NCBI GenBank assembly: GCA_039096225.1
Contig: JBBPEB010000021.1
Span: forward strand, 744,001 to 808,000
Length of the DNA stretch: 64,000 nucleotides
DNA from: Blastocystis sp. Blastoise
Lineage: Eukaryota > Sar > Bigyra > Opalinata > Blastocystidae
Direction: 5' to 3'
The notes below the pieces were generated by a model, which saw only the letters and a list, made by a program, of their open reading frames with translations, did no database searches and was not told the DNA's origin. A program made the position numbers and the translations under genes. Below, one piece after another: positions 11,949-26,666 of this stretch (the first letter of the stretch is position 1; each line of letters opens with the position of its first letter).

Positions 11949-12406
11949 CTATATTTGTTCTTCTTTAGAATATTCGTATATTAGATCTTCAGGGTCGATC
12001 CTTATTGGCTCATTATATGGTGTTCGTCACAGGTATCAATGTACAACACATGAGAACTATTGGAGACACAATTGTGAACCAAATGAAGCCTCGTCGTTTG
12101 AAGAATGTGAGTACAAGTGTAGAAGGAAGAGAAGGATGTGATTGGATGGTTGTCGATTGTGGATCTATTATTCTACAAATATTCAATCCATTATCTCGTA
12201 TTCAATATAATTTAGAGGATCATTGGGAATGTATGATACCAGGTCAAGATCGCTATGGATATACCATCCCCGAAGAGTCTTTAGACCCATTCTATTGTCA
12301 CTCTCCAAGGGAGGATCTAGAGAAAGAAGCAATCGATATACAAAATATATCATCATATGAAAAGAATGATACAGAAATACAAACAGAAGAAGAAAAATAC
12401 ATATAA
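11190..12406 (+). CDS. Mitochondrial ribosomal silencing factor, RsfS/Iojap/MALSU1 family
   Basis: About 320 residues in seven exons: a proposed 10-base first exon 11190-11199, then 11245-11402, 11450-11531, 11581-11742, 11779-11813, 11861-11915 and 11969-12406. The last exon holds the whole RsfS domain: ILDLQGRSLLAHYMVFVTGIN, HMRTIGDTIVNQMK, EGREGCDWMVVDCGSIILQIF and YNLEDHWE. RsfS proteins bind uL14 on the large ribosomal subunit and block or time subunit joining; eukaryotic ones work in mitochondria or plastids. The N-terminal 170 residues are unlike bacterial RsfS, start with a basic, Tyr/Ser-rich stretch that could be a transit peptide, and include MFEDVRIRRNGKWVALLD, which I cannot place. 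The first exon is the least certain part; its phase fits only with donor GTATTC. Confidence 0.85.
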
Positions 12407-12922
12407 TTATATATTTATATATTAAAGAATAATCATTAATATCATATTTATTCATATAGTTTTGCTTTGTTTTGGTATATAAAGAAGGAATATTGACTTA
12501 TAAAAGTTTAAAACGAATAATACATAATATTGGTGATTATAAATGAAACTATAAACAGTTTTATATTATAAGCAACATTTCGTTTTTAAATATATATAAA
12601 TATTATTATATCATATATATAATTGATGGTTTTGCTCTTTTTATTTATGAGTAATTAATAGGAATAATAATATATATAGATATAAATATGGTTTATATAT
12701 ATATATATATACACTTGTATAATTACAGAGTATCAATAAAATAAAGATTAACATCATAACTTAACAAATTGTAATAAATTCAATGAGAAACTAATTGATA
12801 ATAAATAATATAAATGAAAAAACATAAAAAGAAAATTGAAAACAGTAAGAAAAAAGTAAAAAATAATAAAAAAAATATATTTATAAAAATATATATTATT
12901 ATAGTTATGCTAATAAGAAGAT
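12407..12922. other. Convergent intergenic spacer
   Basis: Lies between the 3' ends of the RsfS gene (plus) and the GT49 gene (minus). AT-rich with a TA run near 12699-12712. No gene seen. Confidence 0.6.
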
Positions 12923-15163
<2,241 letters not shown>

Positions 15164-15424
15164 GTATTAAATGATTCAGTAAATAATTCAACTCAAGAAG
15201 AATAACTGAAAATGGCTGAAATCTCTAAGAGAAAAAGAACAATAATTGATATCATAATTATTTCCTGTTTTTCAGTATAGAAACAAGAGATAACCACGGA
15301 TACATTTTTTTGACTTTTTCGTTCTTTTCTTTTTTCAACAAATTACTTTATACTTTATCTACGTTATTAATAAGTATTTCATAATTTTATTTATAATTAT
15401 CAAAGTATAAACATATAAAGGAGA

Positions 15425-16646
15425 ATGGAAAATCAAAATAGTTCAAACAATAAAACGAATAAAAAGATGCCTATTTGTGTAATTGTTGTTGGAATGGCAG
15501 GTAGTGGTAAAACAACTCTTATGCAAGTATATTTTAATTGATACAACTATTTATTTGATTTATTAGCGTTTAATCAAAACAGCTTTTATAAATGAGAAGC
15601 GACCTTATATATTGAATCTAGATCCAGCTGTAGCTCGTCTTCCTTATTCATGCAATATAGATATTCGTGATACAGTTGATTATAAAGGTGTTATGAAAGA
15701 TTATAAGTTAGGACCAAATGGAAGTATTATGACATCATTAAATTTATTTGCTACTCGATTTGATCAAGTTATTCAATATATTGAATCAAAATCTGATGAA
15801 TTAGAGTATATATATATATATGAGTTTTATATTATTCAGTTTTGTTTTAAAATATACATTTTCTGTTATAAGAATTCTATTTATCTGTTGGTAATTTTAT
15901 ATGATAATTTTTACATTCAATTAACTTATATAATAAATATGTAATAAATATATAATAATAATAATAATAATATGTATATAGTTATGTTTTTGTGGATACA
16001 CCCGGTCAGATAGAAGTTTTTACATGGTCTGCTAGTGGTGAAATAATCACGGAATTATTAGCTTCTTCTATGCCTACTGTATTATTATATGTTGTGGATA
16101 CACCTCGTTCTTCTATGCCTGTAACATTTATGAGTAATATGCTCTATGCTTGCAGGTATATACTATTCTTTTCATTGTTATGTTTAGTATTATATTTATT
16201 CTTTATATTATTATCATTATGATTACTATGTTTAATATTTTATTAATTATTATATTAATTAGTATTTTTAGTATATATCACTTTTATGATATATATATTT
16301 AAATATATATAAATGAAATAATTTAAAAATGATTTTTTGTAAAATTTACAAATTATTATTATTTTCTAATTAAAAAATAATAGTTCAGTTTTTACTTATA
16401 TCTCTCTATATATATATAGTATATTTTACCGTTTATGTTTACCTTTAATGGTTGTTTTTAATAAGAATGATATTGAGGATAGTGAGAAGATTGATCGATG
16501 GATGAAAGACTATGAAGTATATATATAATATATTATTATTATTATTATTATTATGTTACTAATAATTATAAAAATATTATTTTCATAAAATAATTAACTG
16601 CTATATTATATATATTCTTTTTTATATCTTTATATTGCTATTATTC

Positions 16647-16710
<64 letters not shown>

Positions 16711-17740
16711 CACAGAAATACGAATAATTATCTTTTTATTATCATCTGTTTTTCACTATACTAATCTTATATGCTATATATATAGTATTTTCATGAATGT
16801 ATTTCTGAGGTGAGATCTGATTCGTTTATATTACCTCTGACGCATTCTCTTGGATTATCCCTAGAAGAATTCTATAAAACGTATATATATATAGTATTTT
16901 ATGTTTTATTAATATATAAAATAATAGATAATAGAGAAAAATATATATAAAATAAAATATAATATATATATAATTCTATAAACATTTTATACTGTAGATT
17001 GAATACAGTTTCTGTGTCTTCAGTAACTGGAGAGGGATGTATTGATTTGTTTGAAGCTATCAATGCCTCTGTCTCTGAATATAACTCTATATATCTACCT
17101 GAAAGACAAGTATATATATATATATTATATAGTTATTATTTAATATATATATATATATATATTTATTTATTTATAAATAACTTGATGATAATTATAGAAT
17201 AATGTATTCATAAATTATTATTATTTTTTTTATGAAATTAATTTATATAACCTTAATAAATCTCAATTCTTTCATATTCTATATATTTTAATACTTGACT
17301 ATATTTAGCGTCGTATAAAAGAAAGACAGGAAAGAGAAGAGAAAGAAGAACAAGCGAAGATTTTAAAGATGCGTGAAGATATGCTGGCTGAAGGAGAAGT
17401 ATTAGAAGAAGAAGAAGATACTATGAATAATACTACTACTACTACTAATAATAATAATATTAAGAATAATAATATGGATATAGATAGAGATATGAGCATG
17501 GGTGATGCTTTAATGAAAGAGGAATTAAAAGAAACAGTTAAAGAAGAAGAAAAAGAAGAATTGAAACGTGAACAAGAAGAATATCAATATCAAATACATA
17601 ATAAAGAAGGAGGAGAAGAAGAAGATGATGATGATGATAATGAAGATGAAGAAGATGAAAATGAAAAAGAAGAATATGATGAAATGATGAAATGGATCGA
17701 TAAATTAAAAGCAGAACAAAAAAATAAACATCAAGAATAA
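15425..17740 (+). CDS. GPN1: GPN-loop GTPase 1 (GPN1/XAB1)
   Basis: GTPase needed for assembly and nuclear import of RNA polymerase II. Exons near 15425-15525, 15568-15806, 15981-16155, 16420-16517, 16785-16880, 16999-17109 and 17309-17740 give about 440 residues. Seen: P-loop [26 protein letters not shown], the diagnostic Gly-Pro-Asn loop in [14 protein letters not shown], switch [19 protein letters not shown], and the base-recognition block [13 protein letters not shown]. The C-terminal 150 residues are Glu/Lys-rich and Asp-rich with short Asn/Thr runs, ending [17 protein letters not shown], as in the family's acidic tail. All GTPase motifs are intact. Divergently arranged with the GT49 gene, 261 bp apart. 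Confidence 0.94.
16640..16702. repeat. (ATT)n microsatellite in GPN1 intron
   Basis: About 20 ATT units within the intron after the NKND exon. Confidence 0.85.
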
Positions 17741-18176
17741 ATAATATATACACAATTTTTATTAAACATTATTCATAGTTTTTTTATTTGTTATTTGTTG
17801 TTACTATTTAAAATATGTATAGTTTAGTGTATTGTTGCGTTTTTTTTCATATTCAGTTCAATACAATATATAACTTTAATTTAATTGAATAACGTTTACA
17901 AAACAATACGCCATAAATAATATATAACATAGAACTGTAAAAAAAGAGATAATAATATAGAATGAGAAAAAATGATGGAATAATATGTGAATTTATGTAA
18001 TATATGAAAGCCTAGATAAAACGAAAAAAGCAAAGACAACTTTTTTATATGAAATAAAAAGTAGTTGTTTATAATTGAAGAATATTTACAAAAAATACTA
18101 TTATTTATAATATATATAGATTTTATTATACACTAAATATTTTTTAAATAATAATGACTTATAAAAAAAAATACTT
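17741..18176. other. Convergent intergenic spacer
   Basis: Lies between the stops of GPN1 (plus) and the first BTB-TLDc gene (minus). AT-rich, no gene seen. Confidence 0.6.
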
Positions 18177-19978
18177 TTATGAATGGCATGTATATACTTC
18201 GATTTCATTAACTTTAAAGTAGTTATTTTCTGTATAATTATTTGTGTTCGTAAACAATGAGGACATATATATAGGATGATATGTATATATAGAAGGAGAG
18301 GAATAGATATTAATAAAATTAGTTGAGTTTTTATGACAATCATTACTAATAGAGAATCCATATCTAAATATTGGTCCTCGGTTAATATCATATTCAATAG
18401 TGTATTCATCTTTAGAAATACAAGAGAATTGAGAAGGAATAGTATTATAAGGATTTTGAAGTGTAAATATAAAAGCATCTGGATCTTTTATTCCATAATA
18501 ACCTATATTTAATGTTCATATATATATATATAATAATTAAAATAATAATTAAACAAAATTATGAATAAAAAATAGTTTTCATTCAAACAAATAATTATAC
18601 TAAAAATAACTACTCTATATATAAAGAATAAGTTTTATATATGTATTATTTCAATATTAATTTAGGATTATAATATACTTTTATTATTATTATGAATCCA
18701 ACCTATTTTAGTATATCCTCCAAAAACACATAATTTTGTACCTGTATAACTTGAAATAAGAACTAATGTTTCTCCTTGATTATCACATAAATCATGAAAA
18801 GAAGTAGATGAAAAATCATGATCAGATCCTCTAAAATAAATAATATATAGAAAATATGTAATATATATATATATACATAAATGATATATAATATAAATTA
18901 ATTAAAATTATTTTAGAACTATAAATATAGCTAATAATAAAAGCATATACTTATAAGAGAGAATCCATTTTTTATTTAAATTGACCCAAGTATTGATTTG
19001 ATTAATATATTGTTCATTTGTATAAAGAATAGAAGAATAATGAAGTGGATAAAATCTTTGTTTTATAGAATCATTCATCTTTATACATAAAATAGATAAA
19101 GAAGATAAAAAAGTTTCAATAGAGAATTCTTCTTTTAAATAACTTTCTTTTGATATTGAATTAGTCTTAATATATTCAACAATATATTGAAATAAGTCTA
19201 TATGAAGATTAACATAGTAAGCATTCTCATTATCACTCCATTGAAGTTGCTTATTAGTTATTGTTGATAAGAAATTAGCTAATTGATTTGTTTTCTTTAA
19301 GTATTGTATTATTTCTGGCACTTCATGATCATTGACTAAAATCATTCCTTCTTGTATCCATATTCGTTTCTTATGATCTTTAAATGTTTCTTGAAGTTGA
19401 AGTATCTCTTTACGAAATGGAACATTAAAAAACTCAAAAGATTCAATTAAATTCAGTTTTTCTATTTCTTCTTTAAACTTTTTATAATGAATTGGCTTCT
19501 CTTCTAAGTAATCTAATACTGTAGAAACATTTTCATCAGAAGAATCTAAGTAATATGTATTTTTAGCAATCTGATTCATTGGATCATGAGTTAATAATGA
19601 AAAATAACATCCAGGATTCTTCTGCAATACTCTCTTTGAAACCATGATAGGCTTCAAGTTGTTTGGACGAAGGAATGCAATTTTTTCGTTATCATCACAA
19701 ACAAGATCATCAAAAGAACTTTCAGAATGGTAGCTTTGTTGTAACTTTACGGCTATACTTCTTAGTTCCTCAGTGATATCGTAAGAGATTGTTGAGTTTT
19801 CAAATGAAGTTTCACTGAATAATTGTTGCAATTCCACCATTTGCTTGTTTATACAATCTATAATATTCTGCATACAAGTTACAGTTGTATCACGATACGT
19901 TTTGACTGAAGAAAAAAGACTGTTTCTCAATAGGGTTGCCGATGAATCGATGATTGCTGATTGCTCTGAGGAAAGCAT
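18177..19978 (-). CDS. BTB(T1)-TLDc protein, paralogue A
   Basis: Three exons (19978-18951, 18836-18678, 18504-18177) give about 510 residues. An N-terminal helical region (residues 1-80) is followed by a KCTD-type T1/BTB domain: IAFLRPNNLKPIMVSKRVL, YYLDSSDENVSTVLDYLEE. It ends in the family-specific FEFFNVPFRKEI. A second, weaker BTB-like repeat follows (WIQEGMILVNDHEVPEIIQYL). Exons 2-3 encode a TLDc domain: GSDHDFSSTSFHDLCDNQG, CVFGGYTKIGW, DPDAFIFTLQNP, and the closing FKVNEIEVYTC. TLDc domains in other eukaryotes bind the V-ATPase and are linked to oxidation resistance; T1 domains make oligomers or recruit cullin-3. Which applies here is unknown. Two paralogues lie at 38191-42308 with the intron at the same spot before the A/G-S-E/D-H block. 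Confidence 0.82.
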
Positions 19979-20355
19979 TGTTTTGTACTATTTTTGAAAT
20001 GAATGTTTTTCACTTATGTAGATAAGAATAAATATGTGGATGAATTCATAATAATAAAAAAACTCAAACGTTTTCTGCAAAAACTTGGCTTTCTAAAAGA
20101 ACTGTAGAAATTGAAACAATTTTATATATAATAAAACATATATACATTTTAGTATATTATTAGATTATAGAGAACATCGCAATAATATATTATGAACAAT
20201 TATAAACCAAAAACAATTATTAATGACAATAAATAATGATATCCTTTAAAAACAGTAGAAAAAAATAATAATATCGTTTTCCCGTGATTTTGATTCTATT
20301 TTTTTTCTTTTGAAATAGATTTAGTTATTGAATTCTATATATATTTTGAATAACT
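19979..20355. other. Divergent promoter spacer
   Basis: 377 bp between the starts of the BTB-TLDc gene A (minus) and the dynactin p62 gene (plus). AT-rich; no motif I can name. Confidence 0.5.
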
Positions 20356-21940
20356 ATGGGTCCATCTATTGAGATACAATGCCAGAGTTGTGGATTATTT
20401 AGAAGTATGGCAGAAATGTTTTATTGTACAAATTGCAAAAAAATCATTTGTAAGAGTGCTACTTGTACTTGTGAGGATGTAGATATTTTATATTGTCCTT
20501 CTTGTTTCGAATTAACGTTTCAAGGAGATGCAATTAAGAATTTGTATAGGTATGTTTTCATTTTAATAGTGTTTCATATAGATAATTCTATATTGAATAA
20601 ATAGATGTATCAAATGTTATGACTGTCCTTTGTGTAAAACTACATTACAAAAGAAACAGAACACGATTCCCGATCAAGATCCTACTTTCTATTTAGAATG
20701 TCCTTATTGTTTATGGAATAGTACTTCTATAGGTATTGAAGCAAAGAGTGTTCAAGAATTATGTGATTTATGTAAACAATTTGATCTTAATGATACAGTT
20801 AAAAATGAATTTAATATGCATGTTAGTGAAATGAAAAAGCAATTTCCAGAAAAGAATTCCAAAGCTTCTAATCGATTGAAATATATGGCTGTACGTACTC
20901 CTACGGGAGGGGATCAGTCTTTAAAGATAGGGGAATGGAATAAACAATTGTTAGAAGAACAATTGGAGGTATTTTTTGATTATTTATAATAATAATATAT
21001 ATAATAATTGATAATTTGTTATAATAATAAAAAATATATATATTTTTAGGAAAAAGAAAAAAGAATTGTAGATAGAGTTGGTGATGAAGTATATATATAT
21101 ATAATAATAATAAATGACTTTTTTTTTAATGATTTAAATAATAATAGTAATAATAATATATATATATTATAGGATATAAATACTCATTTAGAAAGAGTGA
21201 TAGGAGAAGCAGAAAATGAGGATCAAAAGAAAATGCTACTTCCCCGTGAAAATATTGAACTTTCAAATCGTTTTCCTTATTATACAACTAAAGATCATGT
21301 AATACCTACTCGTGTTCCTCTTCGAGCTAAAAAATCAAGAAAATGTTTAACTTGTGTTAATAAGGGTGAAAATAGTTTATTTTTATTAAAACCACAAATG
21401 AATCCACTTACTGGTGATTCTCTTAATCAAGCGACTACAGATGATTGGTATCGTGTTCAATCTTTTGCAATGCTATATTTCCCTATTTTAAGCATTATTC
21501 AGCCGCTTCCAACTATTGCTGAACAACCTCTTACCTTACGTATTATGAATATATCCTTATATATATATATATATATATTTGTTGTTATTATTAATGATTA
21601 TAATAATATGATTATATATATTATATATATATATATATATCTTCTTTAATGAATATGTACCCTTGTAATATTAGTGGTTCGCTTATTAATGGAGATATAG
21701 AACTGACAATCAGCCAATCAAAAACAACAGATACAAACTGCAATGTATATATATATATTATATTGATTTTATATATTATATATGTATTAAATTGATTCTA
21801 TATATTATATTGATTCTATATATTATATTGATTAATACTTTTTAAAATATAGATTATTTCATAAATATTATATATATATATATAGGTATTACTTCCTTCG
21901 GAATCCTTAATTATTCCTGGAGAAGATCTTGCTACATGGA

Positions 21941-22002
<62 letters not shown>

Positions 22003-22238
22003 AAAAAACATACAACAATTTATATCTATAAATATATAAATATATATATATAGATGCTCCTACAGATGTTGTGAATCCTAGTTATATAAAGGAGAAAGGA
22101 GCTAATTATATAATACTTAATATACTTATTGAAAAGAATGATGATGTTCCTGCATTGTTTTACATTCAATGCGATTGTAAAATGAAAGTTAATGAGGATA
22201 CTATTTCAAATTCTCAAATCTATCGAATTCATTTATAA
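20356..22238 (+). CDS. DCTN4: Dynactin subunit 4 (p62)
   Basis: Subunit of the pointed-end complex of dynactin, the dynein cofactor. Seven exons (20356-20549, 20605-20967, 21050-21088, 21174-21550, 21661-21744, 21887-21939, about 22053-22238) give about 435 residues. The N-terminal Zn-binding arrays are plain: CQSCGLFRSMAEMFYCTNC, CTCEDVDILYCPSC, CYDCPLCKTTL, LECPYCLWNS. Later blocks are LKYMAVRTPTGG, PLRAKKSRKCLTC, FLLKPQMNPL and LTLRIMNPCN, matching p62 of animals. Joining MN to PCN requires removal of 21551-21660 as an AT-AC intron. The third exon is only 39 bases. Confidence 0.9.
21551..21660 (+). other. U12-type AT-AC intron in DCTN4
   Basis: The intron begins ATATCCTTAT, the classic minor-spliceosome 5' site, and ends GTAC. 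Near its 3' end is CTTCTTTAATG, close to the U12 branch-site consensus TTCCTTAAC, with the branch A about a dozen bases before the terminal AC, the normal U12 spacing. No GT-AG pair keeps frame here: the nearest AG acceptor (ending 21673) leads at once to a stop. Removing 21551-21660 is phase 0 and gives LTLRIMN-PCN, where an Asn-Pro pair sits as in animal p62. Confidence 0.82.
21941..21998. repeat. (TA)n microsatellite in DCTN4 intron
   Basis: Almost 30 TA units directly after the splice donor of the last intron. Confidence 0.9.
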
Positions 22239-22727
22239 TTCTATAGAAATCTGTTTTTTTTAAATGTTTTTATTATTTTATTCCTATTTATGCATTCTAA
22301 CTCATTCATTTCCATATATCTAAATTTCATAACTTTTATTTTTATGGCTAATTCTTGTGTAATCATGTCTATTTGCTATGTTTCTATTATTTAAATGGTA
22401 TATATGATCAAAAAATAGTATGTGTATATCCTATAAATTCCAAAAATGATCATTGCTTTATGTTTTGCATTTTTTCAGAAATAATCAGTCATAAAACATT
22501 TTATAAAATGTATATATGTATTATAAGTCCTCTAAATACATAAAAATAACATCATTCCTAAGAGATACTCCTTAATTACAAATAAATTCAACAATTATTT
22601 TGCGAATCAAGAAAATTCATAAGAAAATACTTTTTCACAGCGCAATTTTATAATTAATCAAAAAAATAATTTATTTCGCAAATATTTATTTTACAGTAGC
22701 TTATTTATAGCTAAATATTAGAAGAGA
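22239..22727. other. Intergenic spacer
   Basis: 489 bp between DCTN4 and the coiled-coil gene, both plus-strand. A 62-codon open frame at 22355-22543 has no family match and no supporting context; treated as chance. Confidence 0.5.
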
Positions 22728-24109
22728 ATGAATGATATGCTAAATAAGATGTTTTCAAATTCTTTTGAATGTATATTTTCGCTAATTTTCTTTGTCATTT
22801 GTTTAGCAAAAGATCAGTACCTTGTAGAAGATGATCCAAAGAATAGTAAATAGGATGCTATTATCAAAAATAATATAAATTTTTAATTGTATTTATTATT
22901 TTTTAGGAATTGTTGATCCAAAGAAACGAGAAGCTATGGAGAATGAGTATAACAAGCTTACTGAAGAGATAAAGTCCTATCGCGCGCAAATCAAAGAAGA
23001 AAAGAAGAATAAAAAAGTATTTGATACAAAACGAAAAGAGAATCACCTTTATTCAAAACAAATTGAAGAATTAAAAGTATATATATAATATATTTATATA
23101 TAAAACTATTTCAGAATATGAATAAAAAAATATATATGTATATATAGATAAAAATTGAAGAGATTTCAAAGAATAATTTGGAGATACGAACAGCCATTGA
23201 AGAAGTGTCTTCATTTCTCATGGAGAATGATCCAGAAACTATGAATATTGAGAATACTGTAGATCCTGATACTATTAATGAAGAAATTGAAGATATTCCT
23301 ATAGTAAGTATACCTGAAGAACAAATAGAAAATATTTATCAAATATTTGAAGTATATATATAGGTTTATAAACATTATTTTTTATTTATTTATTATAAAA
23401 ATATTATTATAATATTTTTTTTTTATTTATTGTAAATATATTATAATAATATTTTTTTTATTTATTGTAAATATATTATAATTATTTATAATTTTTTTAT
23501 TATAAAAATATTATTATTATTTATGGTTTATTTATAAATATTGAATGACTTTGTATATGTATATATAGAAATTAAAAGAAGAATATATTACTTTAAATAA
23601 TGAAAAAATAGTTTTAGATAGTGATTATGAAATTATTATTAAGAAAAGAGAACAATATTCAGTATATATATATATATATCATTCTAATTATGTTTAAATA
23701 TATTATTTTATATTATATTACATATTATTATTGTTATTAATCTTGGAGATATATACTATACTTCCTATACTATACTATACTATATATATAGACACAATAT
23801 AAAGGAAGTAAAGAAGATCAAAAAGTTGTGAATGATTGTGTGACGAAATCACAACAAGTATTCCAGAATTTAGTTGATACAGTAAAGAAAATAGAGTATA
23901 TATATATCTTTATTATTATAAAACAAAATAATATTTTATTTGTTAATAAAATAACTATTACAATAATTTCATATATTTTTAGAAATACTGAAAAGAAAAT
24001 GTATAAAGATAAAAAATTATTTATTTCAAAAAATAATTTTTATTTCAATTGTTTATGTTGGTCACTTGGTGGTATTTTAATTTCATTTATTTTTCATAGA
24101 AAACATTAA
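22728..24109 (+). CDS. Secretory coiled-coil membrane protein of unknown function
   Basis: I do not recognise the family. Exons near 22728-22845, 22907-23076, 23148-23350, 23569-23661, 23791-23894 and 23982-24109 give about 270 residues. A clear signal peptide or signal anchor opens the protein (CIFSLIFFVICLA); upstream Mets at 22728 and 22737 are both possible starts. The middle is almost wholly charged heptad-like coil (KKREAMENEYNKLTEEI, KLKEEYITLNNEK, VNDCVTKSQQVFQNLV). One C-terminal hydrophobic segment, CLCWSLGGILISFIF, ends four residues before the stop, like a tail anchor. A 28-base GT-AG intron (about 24072-24099) would instead splice into a hydrophobic frame ending at 24407, giving several membrane segments. 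The short form is preferred because 28 bases would be the shortest intron here. Confidence 0.65.
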
Positions 24110-24755
24110 TAGAAAGAGATTTAGAATATATATATATATTTGTTTTACTTATTATTTACCCTATTTGTTTATCTTTGTTATTTGTTTTATTTTTCAGATT
24201 ATTCTCAATTGCTTTTTCGTATTATATGTAATTTATTTTATATCGTTATTCATGTTATTAATATGGTTGTATGTTTTATTTCTTTTCTATTTTCTTTTGT
24301 ATTTCTCTTGTAGTTTGATATATCATTGTTTGGTCTACAGTTCGATGATTCATATACTTGCAAATCAGTTACATAAATGGATTAGATTTAGAACAAAGAA
24401 TTTTTAACAATAGTTTTTTATTCATGTGTCACTAAACATACTATTTTATTTATTTAAATAGAATCGTTTATGTATGCAAGATGTTTAGAACATATATCCG
24501 ATGATGGATGCAAAAAATAATACATTTTAAAAAAATTGTACTTTGAAATTATTTCTTATAGTTCTTTTGATCATATTAATAATTATAACACTATATTCCT
24601 GATATCATAAAGATCATTTACCGTCATCACAAGTGAATATAGAATGAGAATTCAAATAAATAAAACTAATAGAAAAAACGACGGGAAACTTTTTTTTTGA
24701 GAAACCTTTTATTTTATATTTCATTTTTTCTTTGTATACTAGCAACTTTAACAAA
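24110..24755. other. Spacer with a hydrophobic open frame of uncertain status
   Basis: The frame 24165-24407 is rich in Phe, Leu, Ile and Tyr and ends ANQLHKWIRFRTKNF. It could be the alternative C-terminus of the coiled-coil gene or chance in T-rich DNA. The remainder is AT-rich with no other signal seen. Confidence 0.4.
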
Positions 24756-25511
24756 ATGGGTATATTAAATCTATGTACACATTCTATACAATATATAGAT
24801 GGTGGATATAGAGGAAATAGAAATGGTTCGTTTAACAATAACAGAAGATCGAATACTGAATTTCATAAACGTCCTTTTCAGAATAATGGAAATAGAAGAT
24901 TTCAGAATAATGGTAATAGAGGTTTTCAGAATAATGGCAATAGAGGTTTTCAAAATAATGGTCATAGGGGATTTCAGAATAATGGCAATAGAGGTTTCCA
25001 AAGAGGTGGCGATCGTTTTGAAAAGAAAACAAAAGCTGAAATAGAAAGAGAAGGTATATTTTATGTTTGTTTTTAATAATACAAAAATAATATTTTATAC
25101 AAATATATAGAAGAAATTTTAAATAAGGAAGAATTACCAAAAGAAGAAGAAATCGATGCGTATTTATATATATATTTATTAGAAGGAGTATAATATTTAT
25201 ATTTATAGTGAAACTTATAAAGATTTTGATCCTAATGCTAAAGCTGTATGTATTTATTGATATATATATATATATATAGACTGTATTTATTGGCCAATTA
25301 CCTTTTGATTGTACTAAGGATGATTTAATGAAATATCTTAAAGATAATGATGTTGGTATATATATATATTTTTTTATTTATTGTTATTCTATAAATAATA
25401 TTATCACTATTCTATAAATATATATATACTTTTATTAATAATTATTATATTTATATTTCTGTAGATATTAAAAATATTCGTTTATTAACAGATAAAAGTA
25501 CTGGTAAATTT

Positions 25512-25548
<37 letters not shown>

Positions 25549-25553
25549 AAGAA

Positions 25554-25593
<40 letters not shown>

Positions 25594-26219
25594 GGTATGG
25601 CTTTTGTGGATGTTCTTGCTGGAAATGTCTGTAAGATGCTGAAATTACATCATACCTTCTTTAAAGGTCGTTGTATTAATATCGAAGAAACCATGGATGG
25701 AGGGAAGAAGTCTCAAGTATATATATATCTATTAATATTATTATTATTTTTATTATTATTATTATATTTAATTAATTAAATATATATATATAGGAAAGAC
25801 AAAAATTTTTAAAGAAGCGAAGAGAGATTCATGATCAAAGAATTGAAGAGAGTTATGTATATAACTATTATTATTAATAAAATTATTATTATTATTATTA
25901 TTATACATACTATCAATTATATATATAGAAAGAATTTATGGAGAGATTATTTGAACGTTCAAAAACTATTCAATTAAAAGATATTGATACTAAATGTCTT
26001 GATGCATTAGAATCATTCCCTAAAGCTAAAACGAAGAAGGTATATATATATATAATTATAATTATATATTTTTTTAAATATGAATAGAACAATTAATAAT
26101 ATATATTTATATATATAAAGATTATTCAAGACTTAATACGTGCTGATCCTCATAAAATTAAGAATTTAAATGCTTATATTATGGGTATTGTAAAGAGAAC
26201 AAGAGAAGGAAAAGATTAA
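24756..26219 (+). CDS. RRM RNA-binding protein with RG/QN-rich N-terminus
   Basis: About 300 residues in about ten exons. The first exon is just four bases (ATGG, 24756-24759); after a 39-base intron the frame continues DGGYRGNRNGS. Residues 20-75 are near-perfect FQNNGNRG repeats, ending in RGGDRF, an RGG-like RNA-binding and methylation-prone region. Then comes one RRM: TVFIGQLPFDC (RNP2), DIKNIRLLTDKSTGKFKGMAFVDV (RNP1 here KFKGMAFV). The C-terminal third is charged helix (ERQKFLKKRREIHDQRIEE) and a compact end, SFPKAKTKKIIQDLIRADPH, that I cannot assign. The overall build suggests a nucleolar or ribosome-assembly RRM protein, which is inference. Confidence 0.78.
24880..25005 (+). repeat. 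24-bp coding repeat (FQNNGNRG units)
   Basis: Five to six tandem units of about 24 bp encode FQNNGNRG with small changes (RRF, HRG). They form the RG-rich part of the RRM protein. Confidence 0.85.
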
Positions 26220-26666
26220 TTTAAAATTTTAATACTATTTTTGAAAACTATATGTATATTGAAATGTTTTAAAGTATTTAATATTTGATGCTATCTCTAT
26301 TTATGTGTGCTTTATCTTTAATTTTATTAATCTATGTTGTTTAAATACTCTTGAATATCTCATTAACATATAGTATAAATAATTATTAACTTCTTAAAAC
26401 AATAATTATCATTTTTTCAAAAATTAAAATATTAAAAGCATTATTTTATTTTCTGTATACTCTACAGAATATAAAAAATTATTTTATGCATGCAATACCT
26501 ATAAAACTCATAAATTTATTTCAAAATAGAACAAAAAGAAATTAAATATTTTAAAAAGAATAAAAATGATATTATTTTCTGTTTTTAACTTTAGAAAATA
26601 TATTATTCACGGGAACAATAATTGAAGACGAATTTGGTCTGAGTCCTATTTCTTGCTTTAATAAAA
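26220..26666. other. Intergenic spacer
   Basis: 447 bp between the RRM and NEMP genes, AT-rich. No gene seen. Confidence 0.6.

Noticed and set aside
22355-22543. 62-codon frame after DCTN4
   Set aside because: No family match, no splice partners and composition like surrounding spacer.
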